NCBI RefSeq assembly: GCF_016862635.1
Contig: NZ_BONI01000033.1
Coordinates: 1-64,000 of the forward strand
DNA: 64,000 nucleotides
Source: Catellatospora coxensis
GTDB taxonomy: Bacteria > Actinomycetota > Actinomycetes > Mycobacteriales > Micromonosporaceae
Direction of reading: 5' to 3'
Shown here: positions 36,016 to 44,706 of the stretch, piece after piece
Numbering within the stretch: the stretch's first letter is position 1
Layout: each line of letters opens with the position of its first letter
The notes under the pieces: model-generated
Databases searched by the model: none
Seen by the model: only the letters and a program-made list of their open reading frames with translations
What the model was told of the DNA's origin: nothing
Made by a program: the position numbers and the translations under genes

Positions 36016-36333
36016 TCAGCGCTGCAGGCGGTGCCGGGACAGGATGACCGCGAGCCAGGCCGAGCGGACCTGACGGTACGCCGTGACCTGGTCGGTCCCG
36101 CCCGGATAGGCCCCCGCGGCGCGCAGCCTTCCCACGGCAACCTGCAGGTCGCGCACCGCGGCGAGGTACGCCCGGCCCGCCCGGGACGTGGACAGCGCCG
36201 CATGCCGGTTGCGTAGCCAGGTCACACGCACGTACGTCCTGCCCTCGCTCCTGATCACGAGCCTGATCGACACGCCCTCACGTTCCCGCACGATCAAGTA
36301 ACGAGCGAACGTGTCAAAACCGCACATTCCCAT
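36016..36333 (-). CDS. Small hypothetical protein
   Basis: A 105-residue basic protein beginning MGMCGFDTFARYLIVREREG, then strands VSIRLVIRSEGRTYVRVTW and a helical C-terminal half. No family is recognised. ATG 36333 follows GGGAAAG by 10 bp. It lies 24 bp upstream of the 35991 gene in the same direction, so the two may be co-transcribed. Confidence 0.5.
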   Translation of the reverse strand: MGMCGFDTFARYLIVREREGVSIRLVIRSEGRTYVRVTWLRNRHAALSTSRAGRAYLAAVRDLQVAVGRLRAAGAYPGGTDQVTAYRQVRSAWLAVILSRHRLQR

Positions 36334-36399
36334 CGCCAGACGGCTTTCCCCGTGCGCTATCCCCGCAGAAACTGCGCCGCCCGGTCGGACCCACACCCG

Positions 36400-36462
36400 G
36401 GGTGATCATGAAGTTGTGCCGTCGACACGCCGTCGAACCGTGCCATAAGTTCATGATCACCC
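36400..36462. repeat. Inverted repeat between minus-strand units
   Basis: Perfect 13-bp arms GGGTGATCATGAA (36400-36412) and TTCATGATCACCC (36450-36462), with partly pairing interior (GTGCCGTCGAC against GTCGAACCGTGCC). It lies 18 bp past the NatB-type permease stop and may end that operon's transcript. Confidence 0.7.
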
Positions 36463-36480
36463 GGGTGGGGGTGGGGTGGG

Positions 36481-37572
36481 TCAGGCGGATTCGGCTTCGA
36501 GGTCGGCGAGGCGGCGGGCCTCGCGGTCGCGCCAGGCGGTGGCCAGCGAGGTGCGGCCGTTGCTGCGCAGCAGGGAGCCCTCGTAGAGGCGGGCGCCGAC
36601 GGACAGCACGGCCACCGCGCTGACGGCGAGCACGACCAGCGCCAGCACCGGCTCCCAAGCCGCCGCGTCGCCCTGGAACAGCCGCACCGGCATCGCCGCC
36701 GGGGCCGAGAAGGGGACGTACGACAGGACCCTCATCACGACCGGGTCGCCGTTGAACATCACCACGCCGAAGAACGGCAGCAGGACCAGGATCTGCAGCG
36801 GCATCGACGCGCCGTTGAGGTCCTCCTGCCGGTTGGCCAGCGCGCCGACCGCGGCCCACAGCGCCGCCAGCATGACGAAGCCGACGAGGAAGAACGGCAG
36901 GAACCAGCCGATCGCGGGCCCGAGCAGGGTCAGCAGCGCGCCGCCGGATTCGGAGAACCGCATCCCGGCGAGCGCGACCACGGCGATCAGCGCGATCTGG
37001 CCGAGGGCCAGCGCCGCGCCCGCCAGCACCTTGCCCGCCAGCAGCACCCGCACCGGCACCGAGGCGACCAGGATCTCCACCACCCGGGTCTGCTTCTCCT
37101 CGGTGACGCTCTGCGCGATCTGCAGGCCGAACGTCAGCGACACGAAGAAGAAGATCATGGCGAAGACCATCGGCACCAGGATCGCCAGCGTGTCGTCGAC
37201 GGCGCTCGGGTCGAGCAGCTCGACGGCCGGCCGGGTGCTCAGGGCGTTGACCAGGTCATTGGGGGCGTCGGTCAGGGCGATCACGGTGCCGTCGGCGAGC
37301 AGCGCCCCCTCGACCTCGCCGTCGCGGACCAGGGTTCGCGCGGCCTCGTCGTCGGCGACGGAGCGCACGTCGAGCCCGGCGGCGTCGAGGGCGGCAGGAG
37401 CGGTTCCGCTCACCGCGACCGTGGACGCCCCGTCGGCGAACATCGCCGGCACCACCGTCGCCCCGATCGCGAACAGCAGGAAGAACGCCGTGCTGAACAG
37501 GAACGCCTTGTCGCGCAGCTTCACCCGCACCTCGCGGGCGGCCACGATGCGCACGGCTTCGAAGGTGTTCAC
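36481..37572 (-). CDS. NatB-type ABC-2 transporter permease
   Basis: A 363-residue permease of the ABC2_membrane_3/NatB group. One N-terminal helix, an extracytoplasmic domain of about 130 residues with low complexity (VRSVADDEAARTLV), then five helices from LAILVPMVFAMIFFFVSLTF, with the conserved QSVTEEKQTRVVEILVAS coupling region. GTG 37572 overlaps the ATPase stop (GTGA). It probably exports sodium, a peptide or an antibiotic, together with the ATPase at 37569. Confidence 0.9.
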   Translation of the reverse strand: MNTFEAVRIVAAREVRVKLRDKAFLFSTAFFLLFAIGATVVPAMFADGASTVAVSGTAPAALDAAGLDVRSVADDEAARTLVRDGEVEGALLADGTVIALTDAPNDLVNALSTRPAVELLDPSAVDDTLAILVPMVFAMIFFFVSLTFGLQIAQSVTEEKQTRVVEILVASVPVRVLLAGKVLAGAALALGQIALIAVVALAGMRFSESGGALLTLLGPAIGWFLPFFLVGFVMLAALWAAVGALANRQEDLNGASMPLQILVLLPFFGVVMFNGDPVVMRVLSYVPFSAPAAMPVRLFQGDAAAWEPVLALVVLAVSAVAVLSVGARLYEGSLLRSNGRTSLATAWRDREARRLADLEAESA

Positions 37573-38462
37573 TGGGCGACCTCCCGGAAGATCTCTGCGA
37601 GGGACGGGGTGACGGGGCCGAACGCGCGCACCGGGCCACGGCTCAGCGCCGCCTGGAGCACCTGCTGGTCGTCGGCGGACGGGTCGAGTTCGAAGACCGC
37701 GTGCGCGCCGTCGAGGTCGAGCAGCCGTACGCCGGGCTGGTCGCGCAGCCAGCCCGCGTCGCCGTCGACGGTCAGCGTGTACCGGGGCAGGGCGTGCTCG
37801 CTGCGCAGCCGCCCGCGCGGGCCGGCGGCGCGGATCCGGCCGCCGGCGATGATGACCAGGTCGTCGCACAGCCGCTCGACCACGTCGAGCTGGTGGCTGG
37901 AGAACAGCACCGGCACGCCCCGCTTCGTCCGGTCGCGCAGCACCTCCACGACGGTGTCGACGGCCAGCGGGTCGAGGCCCGAGAACGGCTCGTCGAGCAC
38001 CAGGATGTCCGGGTCGTGGATCAGCGCCGCGGCGATCTGGGCGCGCTGCTGGTTGCCCAGCGACAGCTTCTCCAGCGGGTCGCCCGCGCGCTCGCCCAGG
38101 CGCAGCCACTCGATCAGGTCCTCGGCGTTGCGGCGCACCGCTTCGGCGCCGAGGCCGTGCAGGCGGCCCAGGTAGACCAGCTGGTCACGGACGGTCATCT
38201 TCGGGTAGAGGCCGCGCTCCTCGGGCATGTAGCCGATCCGGCGGCGAACCTGGCGGGTCAGCCGGGAGCCGTCCCAGGTCACCTCGCCCGCGTCGGGGGC
38301 GAGCACGCCCATGATGATGCGCATCGAGGTGGTCTTGCCCGCGCCGTTCGCGCCGACGAACCCGGTCATGCGCCCGGCGGTGACGTCGAAGGACACCCCG
38401 TCGAGCACCTGCCGGTCGCCGAACCTGCGGCTCACCGCGTCGAGGCGTAGCACTTTCGTCAT
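37569..38462 (-). CDS. NatA-type ABC transporter ATP-binding protein
   Basis: A 297-residue exporter ATPase with Walker A GANGAGKTTSM, Q-loop IGYMPEERGLYPKM (EERGLY is typical of NatA), signature LSLGNQQRAQIAAAL, Walker B ILVLDEPFSGLDP and switch SSHQLDVVE, plus a C-terminal extension of about 85 residues. It follows the response-regulator gene by 81 bp in the same direction, so the two-component system probably controls this exporter. Confidence 0.93.
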   Translation of the reverse strand: MTKVLRLDAVSRRFGDRQVLDGVSFDVTAGRMTGFVGANGAGKTTSMRIIMGVLAPDAGEVTWDGSRLTRQVRRRIGYMPEERGLYPKMTVRDQLVYLGRLHGLGAEAVRRNAEDLIEWLRLGERAGDPLEKLSLGNQQRAQIAAALIHDPDILVLDEPFSGLDPLAVDTVVEVLRDRTKRGVPVLFSSHQLDVVERLCDDLVIIAGGRIRAAGPRGRLRSEHALPRYTLTVDGDAGWLRDQPGVRLLDLDGAHAVFELDPSADDQQVLQAALSRGPVRAFGPVTPSLAEIFREVAQ

Positions 38463-38543
38463 ACCCGCAGAGGCTAGGTGTGCCGGGGCGGGCTGCCGTC
38501 CGCCCGGGGATCGATCTTCCCTCCGCCGCGAGGAGGATCCGGA

Positions 38544-39224
38544 TCAGCCGCCCGGGGTGACCACGCCGTGCTCGTACGCGAACACCACCGCCTGGGTGCG
38601 GTCGCGCAGCCGCAGCTTCGCCAGCACCCGGCTGACGTGCGTCTTCACGGTGGCCTCGCCGAGGAACAGCCGGGTGGCGATCTCCGCGTTGGTCGCGCCG
38701 CCGGCGAGCAGGACCAGCACCTCGTACTCGCGCGGGGTCAGCTCCTTCAGCTCCTGCGCCGAACCCGCGGGCGGGGCGGCGACGGGCCGGGCGAACTTCG
38801 CGATGACCCGCCGGGTGATCTCCGGGGCGAGCAGCGCGTCGCCGCGCGCCAGCACCCGCACCGCCTCGATCAGCGCCTCCGGCGAGCCGTTCTTCAGCAG
38901 GAACCCGCTGGCCCCGGCCTGCAACGCGGCGAACAGGTAGTCGTCGCGGTCGAACGTGGTCAGGATCAGCACCGCCGGCCCGTCGCCCGCCCCGGTGATG
39001 CGGCGGGTCGCCTCCAGCCCGTCGACCCCGGGCATCTCCACGTCCATCAGCACCACGTCGGGCGCGGTCGAGGCGGCCAGCGCGACGGCCTGCTCCCCGT
39101 CGGCGGCCTCGCCGACCACCGTCAGGTCGTCCTCCGTCTCCAGGATGACCCGGAACCCGGTACGCACCAGCCGGTGATCGTCGGCCACCAGGATCCGGAT
39201 CACGCCCGGCTCTGCCCCGGTCAT
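38544..39224 (-). CDS. NarL/LuxR-type response regulator
   Basis: A 226-residue regulator. The receiver domain (residues 9-125) has ILVADDHRLVR, phospho-acceptor Asp in VVLMDVEMPGVDG, TTF and the late lysine in GFLLKNGS. A LuxR helix-turn-helix (about 160-220) carries LTPREYEVLVLLAGGATNAE and VKTHVSRVLAKL. Its ATG overlaps the kinase stop (ATGA). It is the partner of the 40516 kinase and probably activates the NatAB genes downstream. Confidence 0.94.
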   Translation of the reverse strand: MTGAEPGVIRILVADDHRLVRTGFRVILETEDDLTVVGEAADGEQAVALAASTAPDVVLMDVEMPGVDGLEATRRITGAGDGPAVLILTTFDRDDYLFAALQAGASGFLLKNGSPEALIEAVRVLARGDALLAPEITRRVIAKFARPVAAPPAGSAQELKELTPREYEVLVLLAGGATNAEIATRLFLGEATVKTHVSRVLAKLRLRDRTQAVVFAYEHGVVTPGG

Positions 39225-40516
39225 GCCACCGCCTCCGCCGTCTCAGCCGGGCACGTCGGCTGCGCCGCGAGCGGGAACCTGGCCCGCACCCGGAAGCCGC
39301 CCTGCGGCCGCGGGCCGACCTCCAGGGTGCCGTCGTGCGCGGCGACGCGCTCGCGCATACCGATCAGGCCGAGGCCGCCGTCCGCCATCCGCCCGCCCCG
39401 GCCGTCGTCGGTCGCCTCCACCTCCAGTTCTTGCGCCAGGTAGCGGATCCGCACATCGATGGTGCTCGCCCCGGCGTGCTTGAGGGTGTTGGTCACCGAC
39501 TCCTGCACGATCCGGTACGCGGCCTGCGACAGCGAGTCCGGCAGCGGCACCGGCGTGCCGAACACCCCGAACCGGGCGGTCAGGCCCGCGTCCCGGGCCC
39601 CGTCGAGCAGGCGCTCGGCCCGCTCGACGCCGACCGTGGCCGGGCCCTCGTCGGTGCCCGTGCCCCGGCGCAGCAGGCTGAGCATGCGCCGCAGCTCGTC
39701 GACGGCGGTGCGGGCGCTCTGCTCGATCGCCTCCAGCGCCGTACGCGCCCGCACCGGGTCCTTGTCCATCACCCGGCGGCTGGCCGCAGCCTGCACCCCC
39801 ATCACCGACACGTGGTGGGCGACGACGTCGTGCAGCTCCCGGGCGATGCGCAGCCGCTCGACCATCACCGCCCGCTCCCCCACCTCGTCGCGGGCCCGGC
39901 GCAGCTCCTCGGCCTGCACCTCCAGCTGGTGCTGCCGCCGCGCGGCCACCCACGCCGTCTCGCCGGCGAAGAACGCGAAGCCGAACATCAGCACGTTGAC
40001 CAGCACCGCGTTGACGATCGTGGCGAGCAGCGGCGGGACCGGCCCGGCCGCGTCCTCGAACGCGTCCGCCGGAACCGAGTCCACCGACAGCCAGATCGAC
40101 ACCACCAGCCAGCCCAGCATCGCCGCGATGATGCCCGCGCGCACCTGCCGGGAACGCCGGTGGTCACCGGCCCAGGCCCCGGCGGTGTACATCGAGCAGA
40201 ACAGCGACCCGGTCGCCAGCTGCATCTCCGGGGCGGCCCGCACCTGCGCGACGATGAACGCCGCCGAGACGACCAGGGTCACGACGATCGGCCACCGGCG
40301 CCGCACCGCGAGCGGCAGCGTCACCGCGACCGCCCAGAACACCTGCTCCGGCACGCTCGGCGGAGGACCGAGCTGGAACACGCCCGCGCTGGTGGTCAGC
40401 GTCAGGTTGAACAGCGCCAGCGCGGTGACGGCCAGCCCGATGAACAGGTCGGCGCGCCGCTGCTCGGCGGTCGGGCCGGGGCGTCGCCAGCCGTCGGGGG
40501 TCGCCAGGGTGGTCAC
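39221..40516 (-). CDS. HisKA_3-type sensor histidine kinase
   Basis: A 431-residue kinase with six predicted helices in the N-terminal 190 residues and no large external domain, so it may sense the membrane itself. The H-box is RIARELHDVVAHHVS, followed by the HATPase_c elements QAAYRIVQESVTNTLKHA, DDGRGGR and GLGLIGMRERV. GTG 40516 is chosen from AGGGT upstream and the start of family similarity; the open frame reaches 40681. It is translationally coupled to the response regulator. Confidence 0.92.
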   Translation of the reverse strand: MTTLATPDGWRRPGPTAEQRRADLFIGLAVTALALFNLTLTTSAGVFQLGPPPSVPEQVFWAVAVTLPLAVRRRWPIVVTLVVSAAFIVAQVRAAPEMQLATGSLFCSMYTAGAWAGDHRRSRQVRAGIIAAMLGWLVVSIWLSVDSVPADAFEDAAGPVPPLLATIVNAVLVNVLMFGFAFFAGETAWVAARRQHQLEVQAEELRRARDEVGERAVMVERLRIARELHDVVAHHVSVMGVQAAASRRVMDKDPVRARTALEAIEQSARTAVDELRRMLSLLRRGTGTDEGPATVGVERAERLLDGARDAGLTARFGVFGTPVPLPDSLSQAAYRIVQESVTNTLKHAGASTIDVRIRYLAQELEVEATDDGRGGRMADGGLGLIGMRERVAAHDGTLEVGPRPQGGFRVRARFPLAAQPTCPAETAEAVA

Positions 40517-40544
40517 GCAGCGACCCTGACACAGGGGCACCGTC

Positions 40545-40688
40545 TTACGCCAACTCCGTGCCCGAGGAGACCTGGTCCGCGACGGCCGTGCCCAGCCGCG
40601 CCTCGACGGCGCCGGGTTCGTACAGCTCCTCGAACTCGTCCTCGCCCAGCGGTTCGAGGTCGTCCCCGGGCCCGGAATCACGGCTCAT
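40545..40688 (-). CDS. 47-residue acidic small protein upstream of the kinase
   Basis: A short frame giving MSRDSGPGDDLEPLGEDEFE, then ELYEPGAVEARL, ending VSSGTELA. It is strongly acidic, uses GC-rich codons and ends 28 bp upstream of the kinase start in the same direction. No family is recognised. It may be a real leader protein of the kinase operon or chance. Confidence 0.4.
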   Translation of the reverse strand: MSRDSGPGDDLEPLGEDEFEELYEPGAVEARLGTAVADQVSSGTELA

Positions 40689-40852
40689 GCCGCACCGGCC
40701 GTGGTCGATGGCGCCCTGGATGCCGGCATGGCGTCATGGTACGGGCGCGGGCCCGTGCCCGGGAGCCGCCGATGGTCGCGTTCGGACGGCGAAACCCTGC
40801 CGCGCCGATCGTCCGGTGGAGTGGCGATCGGCGCGGCCGGGCGATCCCGGGA

Positions 40853-41686
40853 TCAGGCGGGCACGGGCGGCAGCGACACCTGCGCCTGCCCGGCCTGGTG
40901 CCGTAGCACCAGGCTGTGCGCGTAGACGAGCAGGAAGATGGTGAGGTGCAGGAACCACTGCGTGACGACGGCGACGAGGTATCCGCGCAGGAACGCGCCG
41001 TCGAAGAACATCTCCATCCCTGGTGAGTCGAAGTGGCTGAGGGTGTTGTGCATGTGCGCGAAGTAGAACGAGACGAGTACGGCCACCCCGACGACCGCCC
41101 AGGAGAGCGCCACCCGCCCGGACCGGGCGATCCGGCCGGCCAGCGCGCACAGCACAACCGCGCTGAGCAGCCAGCAGGTCTGGTCGATCACCGCCGACCG
41201 GGTCAGTTGGTAGCCCTCCACCAAGGGCCAGGACAGCGACATCGTGTATACGATGCCGCAGATCCAGAGCGGTGTGAACACCGGCCGGATCAGCTGCGTC
41301 ACCCCCGTGGTGACCCGTGCGCAGATGATCCCGAGCCCGACGGCGATCACCAGGCCACCGGCGGCGGCCCAGGCCTGCCAGGCGATGGTTTCCTCGCTGA
41401 ACCCGGTGTACCAGTCGATGGTGATCCGGACGCACAGCACCGCCATCCCCATCACCAGCACGAGCGACAGCACCGCGTGCGCGAAGCTCCGACCCGGCCG
41501 GACCGCCACCGCCTCCGCACGGTGCGGCCGCGACGCGGCGAGGCTGGCCGCGTACCGCAGCCGCCGGGCGGTGCCGGGCATGGCGTGCAGCTCCGCCCGC
41601 CACTCGGCGAGCATCTCGTCGCGCAGCTCCGCCGGCCAGCGCCGGGCCGCGGCGGTGAGGAACCTGTTGCAGACGCGCCTGATCAT
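40853..41686 (-). CDS. Permease-prefix-like membrane protein coupled to PadR
   Basis: A 277-residue protein with a short cytosolic N-terminus containing RRWPAELRDEMLAEWRAEL, the motif that introduces many membrane proteins linked to PadR regulators, then about six helices. The ATG overlaps the stop of the PadR gene (ATGA). In such pairs the PadR repressor controls its own membrane partner, usually part of a stress or drug response. No ATPase is nearby, so transport is not assumed. Confidence 0.75.
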   Translation of the reverse strand: MIRRVCNRFLTAAARRWPAELRDEMLAEWRAELHAMPGTARRLRYAASLAASRPHRAEAVAVRPGRSFAHAVLSLVLVMGMAVLCVRITIDWYTGFSEETIAWQAWAAAGGLVIAVGLGIICARVTTGVTQLIRPVFTPLWICGIVYTMSLSWPLVEGYQLTRSAVIDQTCWLLSAVVLCALAGRIARSGRVALSWAVVGVAVLVSFYFAHMHNTLSHFDSPGMEMFFDGAFLRGYLVAVVTQWFLHLTIFLLVYAHSLVLRHQAGQAQVSLPPVPA

Positions 41687-42015
41687 GCGGTGGCCTCCTT
41701 GGTCACGGTGTGCGCCGACGCCGGGCGCGTGCGCTCGTGCAGTTCCGCGAGGCGCTGGCGGGCGACGGGCAGCGCCGCCGGGGTGAGCCGGTAGTACGCG
41801 CGGGCGGGTCGGCCGGCCTCGGACGGGTCGACCTCCTCCCAGCGCTTGTCCAGCCAGCCGGCCTCGGTCAGCCGGGCGAGGATCGGATACAGGGTGCCGC
41901 TGGGCAGGTCGGATGCCTGCATCAGCGCCATTCCGTAGTGGTCGCCGGTGGGATCGGCGACGAGGGCCGCGAGCACGCGGGCCACCGGCACCGTCATACG
42001 CAGTTCGGCATTCAT
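41683..42015 (-). CDS. PadR-family transcriptional regulator
   Basis: A 110-residue winged-helix regulator. YGMALMQASDLPSGTLYPIL and RLTEAGWLDKRWEE form the recognition helix and wing, and GRPARAYYRLTPAAL is the usual family segment. ATG 42015 is chosen over an upstream frame extension because a palindrome at 42017 lies directly before it. The product probably represses its own operon through that site. Confidence 0.9.
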   Translation of the reverse strand: MNAELRMTVPVARVLAALVADPTGDHYGMALMQASDLPSGTLYPILARLTEAGWLDKRWEEVDPSEAGRPARAYYRLTPAALPVARQRLAELHERTRPASAHTVTKEATA

Positions 42016-42016
42016 G

Positions 42017-42029
42017 GTAGAGACTCTAC
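42017..42029. promoter_or_regulatory. Palindromic PadR operator candidate
   Basis: GTAGAGACTCTAC has perfect 6-bp arms around one base and begins 2 bp from the padR start codon. PadR repressors commonly bind short palindromes at their own promoter. It could also affect the divergent urea operon promoter 46 bp away. Confidence 0.55.
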
Positions 42030-42074
42030 ATAGGGTCCGTCGTCTTTGGGGGGCATGGATCCGCCTCGCCTGTC

Positions 42075-42104
42075 TTGACAGGACACGGGAGCGCTCAAGA
42101 TACT
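42075..42104 (+). promoter_or_regulatory. Putative promoter of the urea transporter/urease operon
   Basis: TTGACA (42075-42080), an 18-bp spacer and GATACT (42099-42104). Transcription from about 42111 would give a leader of roughly 400 nt before urtA. No plus-strand gene ends nearby, so this leader belongs to the urt operon. Confidence 0.5.
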
Positions 42105-42136
42105 TCTTGTGTGAAGCTTCTCCGCTGACGCGGCGG

Positions 42137-42223
42137 AGCCGACACCTCAGTCCGAATAGCTCGCAGAGCCGACGCCAAGGCCGCACCCCGATGCGGCCCA
42201 GTGGTGTCGGCTTTTGCTGTTTT
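42137..42223 (+). promoter_or_regulatory. Leader RNA with mutually exclusive hairpins (attenuator or riboswitch candidate)
   Basis: Arm C, GGTGTCGGC (42203-42211), can pair perfectly with arm A, GCCGACACC (42138-42146), or with one wobble to arm B, GCCGACGCC (42168-42176). Pairing with B encloses a GGCCGCA/TGCGGCC stem (42179-42198) and gives a compact hairpin. The pattern TTTTGCTGTTTT follows at 42212-42223. It would act as a terminator in front of urtA, and pairing with A would reshape it. The ligand or sensor is unknown, and I do not recognise a named riboswitch class. Confidence 0.5.
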
Positions 42224-42509
42224 CGCAGGTCAGCAGCTGGATTTCACACGTACAGATACGCCATATCAACGGCAATGAAACACAACTGAAACTCCGCTCC
42301 CCGACGCTGTCCGTGCCTGGCATTCAGGCGGACGCCCACGGGCCGGCACAACCGGACGAAGCCTCCGCTGCGCGCTGCCGGCATCCGCATAGGACCGATC
42401 TCCGCACCGCCACGGGCCGGCATGCGCCACGCCGAGGACGCCGACGTCCTGCGCCCAGGTGCTTCTCCCCCTTGACCTGTGCTCCGCCGAAACAGGGAGA
42501 TACCCCACC

Positions 42510-43754
42510 ATGCTCAGATTCCCCCGACGCCGGCTCGCGGCCGGCGCCGTCGCCCTGGCCGCCGCGCTGGCCGTCAGCGCCTGCGGCAGCAAGACCGGCG
42601 AGAACGACACCGCCGGCGGCGTCACCGCCGACACCTCGGGCGACACCGTCAAGGTGGGCCTGCTCAACTCGCTGTCGGGCACCATGGCCATCAGCGAGGT
42701 GACCGTACGCGACGCCATCATGCTGGCCGTCGAGGAGATCAACGCCGCGGGCGGCGTGCTCGGCAAGAAGATCGCACCGGTCGGTGAGGACGGCGCGTCG
42801 GACTGGCCCACGTTCGCGGAGAAGGCCGAGAAACTGATCAAGGTGGACCGGGTCGCGGCCGTGTTCGGCTGCTGGACCTCGGCCAGCCGCAAGGCCGTCA
42901 AGCCGGTCTTCGAGGAGAACAAGGCGCTGCTGTTCTACCCGGTGCAGTACGAGGGCCTGGAGCAGTCGCCGTACATCTTCTACACCGGCGCGACCACCAA
43001 CCAGCAGATCGTGCCCGGCCTGGACTACCTCAAGGCGCAGGGCAAGAAGTCGGTCTACCTGGTCGGCAGCGACTACGTCTTCCCCCGCACCGCCAACAAG
43101 ATCATCAAGGCGTACGCCGAGGCCAACGGTCTGACCGTGCTCGGTGAGGACTACGCCCCGCTGGGCAGCACCGAGTTCGGCACGATCGTCAACAAGGTCA
43201 AGGCGTCCAAGGCCGAGGCCGTGTTCAACACCCTCAACGGCGACAGCAACGTGGCCTTCTTCAAGGAGTACAAGTCCGCGGGCCTGACCGCCGCGTCGAT
43301 GCCGGTCGTATCGGTGTCGATCGCCGAGGAGGAGGTCAAGAGCATCGGCACGCAGTACCTCGCGGGCCAGCTCACGGCGTGGAACTACTACCAGACGACC
43401 ACGGGCGCGGCCAACGACAAGTTCGTGAAGGCGTACAAGGCGAAGTTCGGCGCGGACAAGCCGACCAGCGACCCGATGGAGGCCGCGTACGTGTCGGTCT
43501 ACCTGTGGAAGGCCATGGTCGAGAAGGCCGGCTCGTTCGACGTGGAGAAGGTCAAGGGCGCTTCCGACGGCGTCACCTTCGAGGCCCCCGAGGGCCTGGT
43601 CACCATCGACGGCGCGACGCAGCACATCCACAAGACCGCGCGCATCGGCAAGATCGGCGACGACGGCCTGATCACCGAGGTGTGGAACTCCGGCGGCCCG
43701 GTCAAGCCGGACCCGTACCTCAAGGGCTACACCTGGGCGACCGGCCTGTCCTGA
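42510..43754 (+). CDS. urtA: Urea ABC transporter substrate-binding lipoprotein
   Basis: A 414-residue lipoprotein with lipobox AVSAC. The mature part, [20 protein letters not shown], is the UrtA signature, as are [18 protein letters not shown] and [19 protein letters not shown] (each seen in full). It captures urea outside the membrane for UrtBCDE. ATG 42510 has AGGGAGA 9 bp upstream; the frame extends earlier without similarity. First gene of an 11-gene urea module behind a structured leader. Confidence 0.95.
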   Translation: MLRFPRRRLAAGAVALAAALAVSACGSKTGENDTAGGVTADTSGDTVKVGLLNSLSGTMAISEVTVRDAIMLAVEEINAAGGVLGKKIAPVGEDGASDWPTFAEKAEKLIKVDRVAAVFGCWTSASRKAVKPVFEENKALLFYPVQYEGLEQSPYIFYTGATTNQQIVPGLDYLKAQGKKSVYLVGSDYVFPRTANKIIKAYAEANGLTVLGEDYAPLGSTEFGTIVNKVKASKAEAVFNTLNGDSNVAFFKEYKSAGLTAASMPVVSVSIAEEEVKSIGTQYLAGQLTAWNYYQTTTGAANDKFVKAYKAKFGADKPTSDPMEAAYVSVYLWKAMVEKAGSFDVEKVKGASDGVTFEAPEGLVTIDGATQHIHKTARIGKIGDDGLITEVWNSGGPVKPDPYLKGYTWATGLS

Positions 43755-43818
43755 CCCACCGTCGGCGGTGGAGCGGTCCACGTGGCCGCTCCACCGCCCC
43801 GTCCCAAGGCGGCAACGC

Positions 43819-44706
43819 ATGACAGTGATCCTCGGGCAGCTGTTCACCGGCGTCAGCATCGGCGCGGTGCTGCTGCTCATCGCGCTCGGCCTGGCCCTGA
43901 CCTTCGGCCAGATGAACGTCATCAACATGGCGCACGGCGAGTTCATCATGGCCGGCGCCTACACCACGTACGTGCTGCAGCAGACCATCACCGACGCGGG
44001 CCTGTCGCTGCTCGTCGCCCTGCCCATCGCCTTCGCCGTCGCGGGCGCGATGGGCGTGCTGCTGGAATGGGCGCTGATCCGCCGCCTGTACACCCGGCCG
44101 CTGGACACCCTGCTGGTCACCTGGGGCGTCTCGCTGATGCTCCAGCAGCTGGCCCGGGACGTCTTCGGCGCGCCCAACGTGCAGACCGCGGCCCCGGACA
44201 TCCTCACCGAGAGCACCTCGCTCGGCGCGGACCTGAGCATCGCCAACAGCCGCCTGTTCATCCTCGGCCTGGTCGTGCTAGCCGTCGCCGCGCTGACCGC
44301 CGCGCTCAAGTTCACCCCGCTGGGCCGCCGGATCCGCGCCGTGGTGCAGAACCGCGACCTGGCCGCCGTCTCCGGCATCCCGACCGGGCGCGTCGACCGG
44401 CTCACCTTCTTCATCGGCTCCGGCCTGGCCGGGGTCGCCGGGGTCGCGCTGACCCTGCTCGGCCCCATCGGCCCGACCATGGGCACCAACATCATCATCG
44501 ACGCCTTCCTCGTCGTCGTGGTCGGCGGCATCGGGCAGCTCAAGGGGAGCGTGATCGTGGCCTTCGTGCTCGGCATGCTGCAGGCGATGGTCGAGTACCT
44601 GACCACGCTCAGCGTCGCCAAGGTGATCGTGTTCATCGCCATCGTGGCGTTCCTGCAATGGCGGCCGCAGGGCCTGTTCACGCTGCGGACCAGGAGCCTG
44701 GCGTGA
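43819..44706 (+). CDS. urtB: Urea ABC transporter permease UrtB
   Basis: A 295-residue permease of the LivH/UrtB type with about eight helices. Landmarks are LGLALTFGQMNVINMAHGEF (the conserved opening) and AVVQNRDLAAVSGIPTGRVD, the cytoplasmic coupling loop. It forms the urea channel with UrtC. ATG 43819 starts MTVILGQL, the natural family start; 64 bp separate it from urtA. The stop overlaps the urtC GTG. Confidence 0.95.
   Translation: MTVILGQLFTGVSIGAVLLLIALGLALTFGQMNVINMAHGEFIMAGAYTTYVLQQTITDAGLSLLVALPIAFAVAGAMGVLLEWALIRRLYTRPLDTLLVTWGVSLMLQQLARDVFGAPNVQTAAPDILTESTSLGADLSIANSRLFILGLVVLAVAALTAALKFTPLGRRIRAVVQNRDLAAVSGIPTGRVDRLTFFIGSGLAGVAGVALTLLGPIGPTMGTNIIIDAFLVVVVGGIGQLKGSVIVAFVLGMLQAMVEYLTTLSVAKVIVFIAIVAFLQWRPQGLFTLRTRSLA

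Noticed and set aside
42137-42223. Guanidine-I (ykkC) riboswitch upstream of the urea transporter
   Set aside because: Its conserved core motifs could not be found; only the alternative-hairpin and U-tract arrangement is supported.
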